DNA from: Glebionis coronaria
Taxonomy: Eukaryota > Streptophyta > Magnoliopsida > Asterales > Asteraceae
DNA length: 64,000 bases
Direction of reading: 5' to 3'
Assembly (NCBI GenBank): GCA_025667525.1
Contig: CM046877.1
Span: 261,489,706 to 261,553,705, forward strand
The notes under the pieces were generated by a model. That model was given only the letters and a program-made list of their open reading frames with translations. It made no database searches and had not been told where the DNA came from. The translations under genes were made by a program, and so were the position numbers. Positions 11,578 through 22,242 of this stretch are shown piece after piece. Position 1 is the first letter of the stretch, and each line of letters starts with the position of its first letter.

Positions 11578-13495
11578 TCCTTAATACCGGTTGTTTTTGG
11601 GCCTTGTTTATCATGTAAGCCCCACTAAAAATTGACCATACAAAGATAATCCCTAAATGATCACATTTATGGGGGATTCGAGTCGAGCTTTTGACTCGGT
11701 TATCAAAAACAAGGTGCCTCGTGGGGGAAACCCATGCTTATCCATGTACATATTATTGCTTTCTAATTAGTTTAATGAGAGGGGATTTGTGCCCTTCCAA
11801 CCTTTGTTCCGTGGTTGTTTGTGAATTGTGGTTTTTAGATCATGATCTTCACGAGTGGAGCCTCTCATGTTTGTTCTATGGGAGCACTCGATCGTTTGCT
11901 TTGAAGACTTTATCAATATCCAAATGATATATCCTTTGATGTTCTAACCTTAGGTTTATAGCACACTTCATAAACGGCTTTAAATTTAACGGTTACACCC
12001 TTTCCATGCTAGATTAGGCATTCGACTACGTCTCTAGTATGGGGGTGTTTGCACCCCTAGACTCGAAACATTGAGGACAATGTTTAACTTTAGTATGGGG
12101 GGGTGAATAGATACTTGCCTTGCCAAACCTTCACGCTTTCCAAAGTTTATCTTTTTGTTTATCGTTTTGTTGCAAAATAAGACTAAAAATGGCCAAATTT
12201 TAAATTTTTTCTCATGTTTTATAAGTGTTTGAAGACACGAATGTAGGTTTTCCGATGGCGAGAATAAGAGTAATTTTTTACTCGACCGTGCGTGTTGAGC
12301 ACTTAGCTTTGATTCCTTAACTTCACATTAGGCTAAGTCTCTTAAATGAGTACGAGAAATGATAGGGTTAATTATAAGTTACTATGCTAAACGTAGAGTA
12401 ATCGTATTCTTTCAAAAACTCATGTGTTCTCGTTGTTTGCTTATTCTCCCTTCGCATGTAAATATTTTTTGCTTAATAAATATTGACTTAGCGGTTTAGT
12501 TGGGATTGTTGGGTTACTAGTCTTTTCTAGTAGCTTCCGTGTAATTAAATTGGGAAGACATTAAGGTATCGCCAGCGTCACGGTTTTGAAGTATTGGCAC
12601 CCTAATAATCAAAAGCTTCACCCAATAATAAGATTTCAAGTGCTCACCTAAATCAAGCAAACAATTTGGAGCCCCACAAGGCCGAAAAATCTATGCGAAA
12701 TTGAAAGTGAATCAAGCCTTAATCTTCGAAGCTTTAAAGATCTAAAATTCGCCTTAGCGTGAGGATATACGTCTTTGGCTAATAAAACCACCGATGAGGT
12801 GGATAATAAAAGGCAAGGCAAGACCGAAGTCATAATAAAAGCTTCATGGCGAAGTTGAATAAAAGATGGAGGTAAACCAAAGATAATAAGGCCCTTCCGT
12901 TAGGGGGCGTATAAAAGTCTTGGTAATAAGTCTCATGTTCAAAACTGTTATAAAACCGTGTTTATCGATCCTTCTTGTTGACTTAATTTTTTGACATCGT
13001 TGTCTATTAAGGGAGGTTATTGATTTGATGGTCTTGGTTACACCGTTAGGACTCTATTTTTAGACCTAAATCTCTATTATCGCATAAGTCAAACAATGTA
13101 TCCTCGTGAAACATTCAAGACAAAATAAAATATAAGAGATACAACTTAGGAATAATGGGAGGATAAGTACGTGATTAGGGCATATGAGTAGTGTTAGCAT
13201 TACTAACTTATAATGAAAATGATCTCTTTTCACGCTTGGCATGAAATTGGGGTGAAAATCGAGGACGATGAAATTATTTCTAACGAAGCATTCATGTGTT
13301 CTTATTCTATGAACCTAAACGTCCCATTTTGCGATGAAAATCATACATTATGTCTAAAACACAAGTAGTAGTAGCAATAGTAGTAGTGTAGCTAGTTTAT
13401 CGTTCAATAAAGTGAATAAAAATGAATTTTGGAGGTGCTATGATACTTTATTCTAGCATTGCGTGAGGGTACGACAATGGTTTAGTATGGGGGTG
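11578..13495 (+). other. 3' non-coding region of the Athila-type element
   Basis: About 1.9 kb with no credible gene. It carries three copies of a purine-tract motif TAGTATGGGGG: at 12,035-12,045, 12,091-12,103 and the terminal one at 13,483-13,495 touching the 3' LTR. The last two follow GACAATG at short distance. The terminal copy is the expected plus-strand primer; the inner ones may be extra priming sites. Confidence 0.6.
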
Positions 13496-16400
13496 TGATG
13501 AGACTGCTTTTATACATAGTCTCATCGTCCAAATTGGGCTTAAAATGCATTGAATATCATCAAAATACCCATATATATGCTTGTGTTTGTTACTTGTGTA
13601 TTTTAGGTACGGATATTGAGGAAATGACAAAAAGATCACAAGAACCAATCAAAAACGAACACGGGAAACGAAACCGCACAATGAACCAAGCCCAAGTGAT
13701 GATTTTTCTAAGAATAAACATTGAAGATATGAAGATTGAACAAGAAGGGTCCTCCAATATTGAAGAATTGACACTTTAAACCCTTGTTTATTCATAATTA
13801 CAAGATTGGTCCTTAAAGTTTGTCAAATTTGCAAAAAGGACCCTTAACTTTGAAGAATTGGCAAAAATGGTCCCTCAGCAATTATGACTTGTCATTATTA
13901 GTCCTCCAAGAAGTCAATAAAACAAGTAAGACCATTATCCATGAAGAAAATGCCAAAACAACCCTTCAAAAATCAAGAAATGGCAAGAAATAGCCCTGAT
14001 TATATTTTACAAAACTTTTTGGGGCAAAAGTATGAAAAAGAAAAGTTGTTAACAAAGGGGTTGGCGTTGATAGCAAGTTTTGACTGAAAAGACAAGAGAA
14101 GGGGAGACGAAGGACTAAACTTGGCAGACAGCCAATCTTACCTAGACCAACCATGTGCTGCCACCTCAACCACCAAATCTCCTTAACCAATCAAAACCCT
14201 CCCTTCCTCCACATCACCTTCCACCCACCCGTTTATTATTTTTTAAATTTTTCAAAAGTTAATTAAATAATAATCTGGCGCCTAACACCTTCCTAAACAC
14301 AAATGAAGATTAAAACATGTGTTCTTCATGTTCTTAATCCAATTTGGGTTTTCCTTAACCTTTGTGAATTAAACCTTAAATCACTCCAGATTTATGATTA
14401 AGGCCACCCTTAACATAACCCAACCCCTAAACACCCATCACCATCAGCTCACATGTATTACCACCCCTCCCCTGCCCCACTTTTTCACCTCCAAAAAAAA
14501 CAGTGACATAAAATCAACCATCCACAATGTAGCTTCAATTCTAAGCTCATTGTGACCCCTTTGATCACATTTTCACCTCTGGCATCTCAACAAAACACCA
14601 AGAAGACCAAATTCAGTCAACATATATTCAAAAATCGAAGGGCATTTTTGGGACATCACTACACTAGGGTTTATGTTTTCATCAGCTTCTAGTAACATGT
14701 ACACCCTCTATATAAAGGGTTTAGGGTCTTTCCTTTGTTCTTGTTCTCAGTTTTCCTTTGTCAAGCCTTGTAAAGCCATTTTTCTGAATTTAATAGAATT
14801 TGGTATTGTGTTGTGATTAAAACTGAGTTCCATTGATATTTATTGTGTTAAGTAGTTGTATTGTCACGTTTTTGTACTTAAACAAAACCTTGAACAAGTC
14901 CAAGATAGCCTATAAGCCTTTGAGTCCCTTTGTTCTTGAATGAGTTCAAGAATTTGGCATGTGCTTGGGTGAGGATTGTTCATTGAGGTGTTTCTTTAAG
15001 TAACATAAGTCACAAATCAACTAGCTTGAACAATATTGGAGTTTGGTTATACGTTTTTGATTTAAAATTTATTCAAGTGGTTTGCTAAGTACTTGTGGTT
15101 CAACAACCCGTTTCTTTGTGTTTAAGGGTGATCATAGCCTCCTAATCTTGGTTGATTAAGGGGTGGTGAGGCCTTAAGGGAAGATTCAGGCCTTGTGGGG
15201 ACCTAAGTCTTGTAAAGACTTGACCTTTGTCACCTATTTCATCTTATATTGTGCTAATCTAGGCTAAAGCCTTTGGCTAGGCTTGCTTGTTGTTCTTAGC
15301 AGGGGGAAGCTGGTGCTTGTTCTTGCTAGCACCTCAGCTCATTGATTCCAAGGTGTGGATGTACATCTTGGAGGTTTGAATTCTCAAAACTCATCTTTCT
15401 GATTATTTTTATGTATTTATGTGATTTTGTGATTTTGCTAGTATAAGTGTGCTTTTATGCCTGCAAATTGCTTCTTGATTAACTTTTGGTATGTTATGAT
15501 GTTAAACTGGGCTTAAATCAATCATGAGAAGACTTTTACTTGTTTAAAATTGAGTTTAAAAAGTTAAAAGGGTGTTTGGGATTGACTGTTGGTTCTAGTT
15601 TATGTGATTTTAAGTTGGAATTGTGGTATTGTTTGAGTGTGTATCTGATATTGAGGCTATTGTGATCTGATATATGCAATTTTTATGCCTTGAATCACTA
15701 AATCAAACAAGTTGCTATAAAATCTTGAATATTTGTTGTTTTGCTCTGAAGTCTTGTGCACACCTAGTTTTTATGTTAACCTAGGGCTAACAAGTGTTTA
15801 ATCATTGTTAATGCAACATATGTGATAGATCTGAAGCCTTGAAATTGGATTTTGTGTCAAGTATATCAGCAAACTTAGTTTTTGTGTTCTTCATTGTTCA
15901 TCACTAACTGCTTATGCTTAGATATTGTTCATTTGTTGGATTTGTTGCATGAAATGTGTTAAGCTGTGTTACTATAAGTTGTTTTGAGCTTGTGTATGCA
16001 TTGGGTGTCTTGTGGTTAGCTTTTACTAGCTTTAAAGTAGCTTATAGTCATCAGACCTGCTTATTACTTGTCTAGAACACATCTGGGCAAAGATTGAATT
16101 AACTACACAGATTGGCTGGGTGATTTTGTGATTTCCTGCTTGTTATTGACTCCTTGTGATTCACTGATCACAAGGGTGCCTTGATTGTCCAAAGATACCA
16201 AGTAAAACTCTCTAAAAAGCCAGGTCAAAAAGTCAAGGCAGTGGGAACTCCTTTCCCCTGCTGCTAGCCACTACTAGTTATAATTTGTGTTCAGCTTATT
16301 AATAAGTCATTCTGGCTTATTCCAATGTGCAACAATTTATTTTTTGTAATAGGTCTTAATCTTTTGAGCTTATTAGTGAATCTGGAAGTTTACAGCTTTT

Positions 16401-17745
16401 GGTTTTAAGTTTTTACTAGAAAACGACTATTTTGTCTTTTTCAAAATTGGCTTATTGCTTATTCCAGCTTATTGAGTGTGCTTATTGAAAATATTTTTTT
16501 TGATTAAGCTTATTTAAGCCATTTGTGACTTATTGCAACTTGAATCAGCTCTTGAAATAGTCTAGAACTCAAAAACGACTATTTTGTCGTTTTGTGTAGA
16601 TTGCTTATTGCATTTTCAGGCTTATTTCTTGAGCTTATTTCAAGTTTCTTTTTGCAAATAGCTTAATTAGGTCAAGAGAAGGACGTGGGTAAAATCTTAG
16701 CTTATGGCATCAGCTTATAGCTTAATGGGCCAAAAAGCCCATTAAGAATAAGCTGTTTTGAAATAAGCTAGCTTAAGCTCATTTTCAGCTCTTGGGCCTT
16801 TGGAAAATTGTGTTTAGAATCAAATTTTAAGCTTGACTGGAGCTTTTGGGCCAATTCTGAGGACTTTTTCTTATTGGGCCCAATATTAAGCCCAATAAGG
16901 GACTGTTTGGGTATTTGGCCCATTTGAAGGCTCAATAGGGGCATTTTTGGTATTTCAAGTTTATTTTCTGTTTAATTAGGTTAAATAAACTAGTTTGCAA
17001 GTTTTTAGAATTTTTTATAATTTTTGGATTTTTAATATTATTTTAATATTATTTTATTATTAAATTTCAAATTTTAGATTTTTCAAGTTTTTATATTTTT
17101 CTTAGGTTAAATAAATTAAGTTAGCAATTTTACAACTTTTGGAATATTTTTAGGGTCTTTTAATCATTTTCTAGAATTAATTTGAGTTTTAATTGATTTT
17201 AGTAGTTTTTAATTGTTTAAAATTAGTTTTTAGTGGTTTTAAAATTTTGAAAAATACTTTTTAGCTTAATTAGGGTATTTTTAAGGATTACAAACTTTAA
17301 AATCTTTTTTGGGACTTTTTAATAGTTAATATTGATTTTTAGGGCTTTAATTAGCATTAAAAAGTCATTATTTAATTAATTAAAAGGTTTTGGCAAGTTT
17401 GAATTTTTTTGTAAACTCTTAGAATATTATTGTGGATTTTTGGTAATTCTTAGGAATTTTTAGGGTAAAATTTTAATTTTAGTGCTTTTTACGGTTTTAC
17501 GTGTACACCTTTTTTGTCTTAGTTTAATCCGTCTTCGTAGCCGTCATTCTCTTCTAATCTCATTTCTGTTTTTCTTTCGCACAAATATAATCACAAAGTA
17601 AACCAAATCATTACACACATAACACACTAGCCTCCTTGAGAACGATCCCCACTTTGGGTCATAACTTGTGGTTTTCCTAAACTACTTGTTAATACTTGAC
17701 CTAATTGCCTACTTTTCCTAAAGGTGAGCAAAAACTCAACTATCA
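13496..17745 (+). repeat. 3' LTR of the Athila-type element
   Basis: 4,250 bp, TGATGAGAC to CAACTATCA, partner of 3,476-7,642. It contains 87 bp (15,383-15,469) absent from the 5' LTR and bounded by AATT on both sides. Its TATA box CTATATAAAG is at 14,708-14,717. Confidence 0.92.
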
Positions 17746-17826
17746 GTATGCTCTCATATTAAAGCTTATTTGTGCACACCAAAAAAACCACATTGTCTCT
17801 GTAATAACTCCAAGTGTCATATATAG
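17746..17826 (+). other. remainder of antisense-gene intron 3
   Basis: Right TSD copy GTATG (17,746-17,750) plus the rest of an intron ending ATATATAG. Counted from the TSD the original intron was 81 bp, like the 87- and 70-bp introns 1 and 2. With the nested element it is now 14,356 bp. Confidence 0.75.
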
Positions 17827-18534
17827 GTATCCGCAGCCGAAGCTTCCACCAAAGCCGTAACCGTGCAAGCCTTCGCTATTGCTCAAGAGCGCGACGCGCT
17901 GAAGGATGAGCTAACCTAGGCGCGGACTACCTTGGACGAGCAAGCTGCAGCAGCTGAGGGCGAACTAAGCAAGATGGTCGTGGACTGTGCTGAAACGATA
18001 TGTCCTCCTTTGCTCACAGCCATAGCTGGGCGTAGATGGATGGTTGGCCAGGGAATGCGATTGGCCGTGAGCAAGGTGACGGAAGATCCTTACTTGCTAC
18101 AAGCATTTGCGGACGTTGTATCGGACGGTATTGACCGTGGTAGGCACGAGGGGCTGGTCAAAGCTGCGGAGCTGATAGGCAAGAAGGAAGATATCACCCA
18201 GCATGCCTACCACAACCCTCTAGCCGCAGACAAGATGACTGTGTTAATGGCCGCTCTTGCTAAAATCCAACACCCCCTCCTAGACGAGCTAAAAGCGCTA
18301 AAGGATGCTCCTAATGAGGTAATAATGTCCAAGCTTACTGCTGACCCCATCCAACTGACTTTGCCCACCTACGACTCTGTGTCGACGGTGATGAAAGGTG
18401 AAAAGCTGTTGGCCGAGGCGTTGGATGCGAACATGATCAGGACACAAGATGGGAAGAATTCTCACGGGGAGGCCCTCCGCACCTTGATTGAAGAAGGGAA
18501 GAAGGAGATAGGGGAGTTCCTACCTCCTTTGTAA
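17827..18534 (+). pseudogene. Tat antisense gene, exon 4
   Basis: The last exon opens VSAAEASTKAVTVQAFAIA, in phase with exon 3, and continues the coiled coil. One in-frame TAG at 17,917-17,919 breaks it; from 17,920 it is open for about 200 codons to the TAA at 18,532-18,534. The C-terminal part includes AAELIGKKEDITQHAY and a Leu/Lys-rich helical stretch. With one lost base restored in number, the four exons would total about 830 codons. Function unknown. Confidence 0.7.
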
Positions 18535-19249
18535 TTTACATTGTAAACATTTGTACTGATTTATTCGTCCGTGTATGTATACGGCTAAAACTGATGTTAT
18601 TGTCATAACTTGTTACACTTATGCAATTAAGTCCGTGATGACCACAGCTATTTTGGTGTTAGGAAATTTGAAACTTGTGTAATTTTTTTTATATACCATT
18701 ACTGCATGACATGTCACGTCTTACTCAAAAAATACATTCAAGTCTATATTTTACTAGACGTGCGGCGTGCGTCTTTACAATGCAAAGCACTATGTGAGCG
18801 CGGCATATGGAAACTTATCACAACGTCTTGTGAGTAAGGTGTCTAGTAAGGATACATGATCCGCTTCACTGGGGTTGCATCCCTCTTATGCGACAAGTTG
18901 AATTATTAGGTTCACTTAATCCTCTTACCCCGCCTAGAGACGCATTGTACATGTACGGTATTGAATGAATGCATATGAATAAGATATAGCACATTGTAGT
19001 AACAACAACTAAATCTATACGACAATAAGAAAATCTAAAAAATAAAACAATAATTTGCACAAGAACGAGTCGTGGAGCTAGCTAGGCACCACGACATTTT
19101 ATTAGAACGTTTACGCTTTTTGTTTGAACAAGAATGGGAAATCCTAAAAACAAAAGGAACCTAGAAAGCATAAAAAACAAAACAAAGAGAACACATGGAT
19201 CTTCATTGAAGCTAGAAATAGCAAAGTGTCCATGCGGAAGCCGTAGCTT
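18535..19249. other. region between convergent antisense gene and pol
   Basis: About 700 AT-rich bases where the plus-strand antisense gene and minus-strand pol end facing each other. Expected to hold both 3' ends; I see no gene and no clear structure. Confidence 0.5.
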
Positions 19250-20475
19250 TCAAAGATAACACCTTTTAAGGTTGCAGATATTCCATGTGTGTTCTAGGTC
19301 GCGGCCATCCATGTCACGTAACTTGTACGCGCCCCGTCCTAAGGTTTCCGTAACCTCATATGGTCCATCCCACTTAGGGCCCAGCTTTCCTGTATTCTCC
19401 GCTTGACTCGCCTCGTTGGCACGATAACATAATCTCCCGGTCGAAAAGAAACACCTTTAACCTTGGCGTCATAATAAGCCTTCATCCGTGCCTTGGACTT
19501 GGCCTCATTGATAGCCGCTATCTCTCTTTTTTCCTCCAACAAATCCAGATTGATCCGGAGCTGCTCGTCGTTTGTGACGACATTAACCTCCGCTGTGCGG
19601 ATGGTAGGCATTCCTATTTCTGCTGGTATGACAGCCTCAGTGTCGTAGGCCCATGTAAATGGATTGTCCCCGTTGGTTGTTTTGATCATAGTCCTATGTG
19701 CCCATAGAACATGTGGCAGTTCATCCACCCATTTGGCACTTCGTTCATCTAGGCGTGCCTTGATGCCTTCACCCAAGCTTCTATTTGCTCGTTCCACAAG
19801 ACCATTTGTTTGTGGATGTTTAACAGATGCGAAGCGCCGTTTGATATTCAATGATGCGCACCAGTCCTTGAATGGATTATCCGTGAACTGCTTGTTGTCC
19901 GAAATGATTTCTCCTGGTAGGCCAAAACGACACACGATGTTCTCCCAAACAAACTTTTTAACTTGTTTGCCTGTGACGGATTTGACTGCCTTGGCCTCTA
20001 TCCAACGTGTAAAGTAGTCCATTGCGACAATCAAGAACTTAACTCCCGCTGCAGCTACGGGGAAAGGTCCTGCAATATCAATCCCCCACTTATATAATGG
20101 CCATGGGGATGTAATGGGTGTAAGTTCCTGCTGCGGATGTCGTGGTACTGGTCTGTGTACTTGGAAATCACTACATTTGCGAATCATGTCGTGTGCATCC
20201 CTATACATTGTAGGCCAATAATAACCTGTGCGTAGAGCTCGAGCTACTACTGATCGGGGACCCGCGTGCATGCTGCATAACCTTTCATGTATTTCACTGA
20301 TCACATAAGTAGCCTTGCGTGGCCCAACACACCGCAACCACGACCGTAAGAAAGAACGCTTGTAAAGAATACCTTCTCGAAGCTCGATGTGCTACGACTT
20401 CCTTCTGATACGCCGTGCCGCCTTTTCCTCGTCTGGAAGGGTTTCATTAGTTAAATAGTTGATGATCGGGGTCAT
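19250..20475 (-). pseudogene. Tat integrase, broken
   Basis: Inserts element DNA into the genome. The zinc-binding N-terminus has its His pair (IHERLCSMHAG) but its final Cys pair reads CSDF, so one zinc ligand is Phe. The catalytic core has WGIDIAGPF (first Asp), EIISDNKQF (second Asp) and NGLVERANRSLGEG (Glu), so the DDE triad is present. An in-frame TAG lies at 20,392-20,394. A frame change near 19,425 makes the open frame end early at 19,339, while the original frame continues (KWDGPYEVTETLGRGAYKL) to TGA at 19,250-19,252. Confidence 0.85.
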
Positions 20476-21102
20476 CTATGTAGGTCCATCTTCCTCAACT
20501 ATAGCTGTGACTTCCCCTTCTGTTATAGATTTTTCCTTTAGTATTTCCACCAAGACTTGCTTGGATAAGTGGGCGAAACTTGTAGACGCGATCTTGCTAA
20601 GAGCATCCGCCTTCTTGTTTTCACATCTTGGTACCTGCTTGATAGAAAACATGCTGAAAGCCGCGATGAGTGATTTGACTTTCTCCAAATATCGAACCAT
20701 GTTATCCTCCTTGGCTATGTACCCCCCTAGAATGTGGTTCGCGACAAGCCGTGAGTCCACGTAGGCCTCAAGGTTGCGGACTCCCATTCTAGCGACGAAT
20801 TTTAAACCCGCATTCAACGCTTCATATTCTGCCTCATTATTGGTGGTTGTGAACTCAAAGCGCAGGGCGTATGTAAACTTCATTCCTTCCGGATTCGTAA
20901 GGATGAGGTCAGCTCCTGATCCATCCGTGCACGAAGATCCGTCCATAAATAATACCCATGGTTCTGCTGGAGTTTCCTCTCGTTGTACGACTGGTCCTTC
21001 TTCATCCGGCTTTTCTATCAAGAAATCTGCCAAGATTTTGCCTTTAACAGCCGTCCTTGGTCTATAAGATATGTTATGCTCTCCCAATAGAATGCTCCAC
21101 TT
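20476..21102 (-). pseudogene. Tat second RNase H (archaeal-type aRNH)
   Basis: A second RNase H domain between the first RNase H and integrase, a known mark of the Tat group. Acidic catalytic positions are visible: FMDGSS, NNEAEYEAL, YVDSRLVANH and ENKKADALSKIA. It would remove RNA from RNA-DNA hybrids during reverse transcription. It is bounded by in-frame stops: TAG at 21,103-21,105 upstream and TAG at 20,476-20,478 at its end, both in the frame used by all of pol. Confidence 0.8.
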
Positions 21103-21600
21103 CTATAGCCTACCGGACACATTTGGTCTGGAGATGACTTGTTTTATTGGTTGATCAGTAATAACCATAATTGGGTGCGCCTGAAAGTACCGGCGTAACC
21201 GTTTCGTATCAAACACTAATGCCAAAACCAGTTTTTCCATGGAAGAATAATTCAACTCCGGCACTTGTAGTGTTCTACTCATAAAGTCGACCGGAGTTTG
21301 GACTGTGTCCCTATCCGTTATGAGTACCGCACTTATTGCTCCATGTGTGGCTGACAGATACATGATGAGCTCCTCCTTGGGTCGGGGGGCCACTAGCATG
21401 GGGAGAGATGCGAGGTGCTGCTTGAGCTGACCAAAAGCTTCCTCCGCTTCCTTTGTCCACCAGAAGTCTCCCTTCTTGATACACTTCTTGAGTGTTTTGA
21501 ATAGGGGGAGTGACTTCTCCGCGGACTTCGATAAGAACCTGTTTAGCCCGGCCAACTTTCCATTTAAGGATTGCACCTCTTTCCGTGTCTGAGGAGATGG
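21103..21600 (-). pseudogene. Tat RT connection and first RNase H
   Basis: Starts after the TGA at 21,601-21,603 and ends at TAG 21,103-21,105, in the same frame as RT. Contains the post-palm segment (LNGKLAGLNRFLSKSAEK; FWWTKEAEEAFGQLK) and the degenerate gypsy RNase H (LIMYLSATHGAISAVL; ELNYSSMEKLVLALVF). The first catalytic Asp of this RNase H appears lost (LSAT). Confidence 0.78.
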
Positions 21601-22242
21601 TCACTGTATTACCGCGTCTGTCTTTTCCGGGTAAGGCTTGATACCATTTGGATCAATCATATATCCAAGGAACATTCCTTCAGTTGCCCCAAACGTGCAT
21701 TTCTTTGGATTTAGTTTCATGTTAATCCTCCTCAATGTGTCAAACTTCTCTTGGACGTCTCGAAGAAGTGCATCCTCCGTATGACTTTTGATGACTAAAT
21801 CATCAACATAGACCGCCAGGTTGCGGCCTATCTGTGAGTCGAAGGCTTTGTCAACAAGCCGCTGATATGTTGCCCCGGCATTCTTTAGTCCGAATGGCAT
21901 TTTTGTATAACAGTATACGCCTTGACTAGTGTGGAACTCCGTCTTCTCTGCGTCATCTTCCGCCATCTGGATCTGGGGGTATCCTTTGTATGCATCTAAG
22001 AAGAACTTAAAGGGATATCCAAATAGAGATTCCACCTTCCAATCAATCTCTGGTAACGGATAGTAGTCCTGCGGACAGGCTTTGTTCAGGTCCGTGAAGT
22101 CCACGTACATGCGCCAGCTCCCATCATGCTTTTTGACCATGACTGGGTTGGATAACCACTCGTGGTAGTATACCTCACGCATGATACCTGCATCCACCAT
22201 TTTCCGTACTTCATCCAATATTACTTGGCTGCGTTCTGGTGC
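21601..22242 (-). pseudogene. Tat reverse transcriptase
   Basis: 205 open codons of the Ty3/gypsy RT. Counting from the first Met, the first catalytic Asp lies in FFLDAYKGYPQI (Asp75) and the active site is YVDD at 137-140; PFGLKNAGATYQRLVD at 109-124 is the family's B-region. The domain itself has no internal stop, but is cut off by TAG at 22,243-22,245 upstream and TGA at 21,601-21,603 downstream. A normal element reads protease to integrase as one frame. Confidence 0.88.

Larger units (their letters stand above)
3476..17745 (+). mobile_element. Athila-type Ty3/gypsy element encoding only gag and protease
   Basis: A 14.27-kb element with very long LTRs (4,167 and 4,250 bp), TSD GTATG, a primer site close to the tRNA-Asp type, and a purine tract before the right LTR. 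The interior (7,643-13,495) encodes an Athila-like gag and a retropepsin, then a non-coding tail. No RT, RNase H or integrase can be found on either strand, so it would depend on a helper element. Known polymerase-less gag elements (TR-GAG type) are the nearest published class. In the part of the LTRs I compared (about 480 bp) divergence is near 2%, lower than that of the surrounding Tat element, as nesting requires. Confidence 0.88.

Noticed and set aside
17932..18534. Independent host gene
   Set aside because: It continues exon 3 of the Tat antisense gene in phase and lies between the LTRs of that element.
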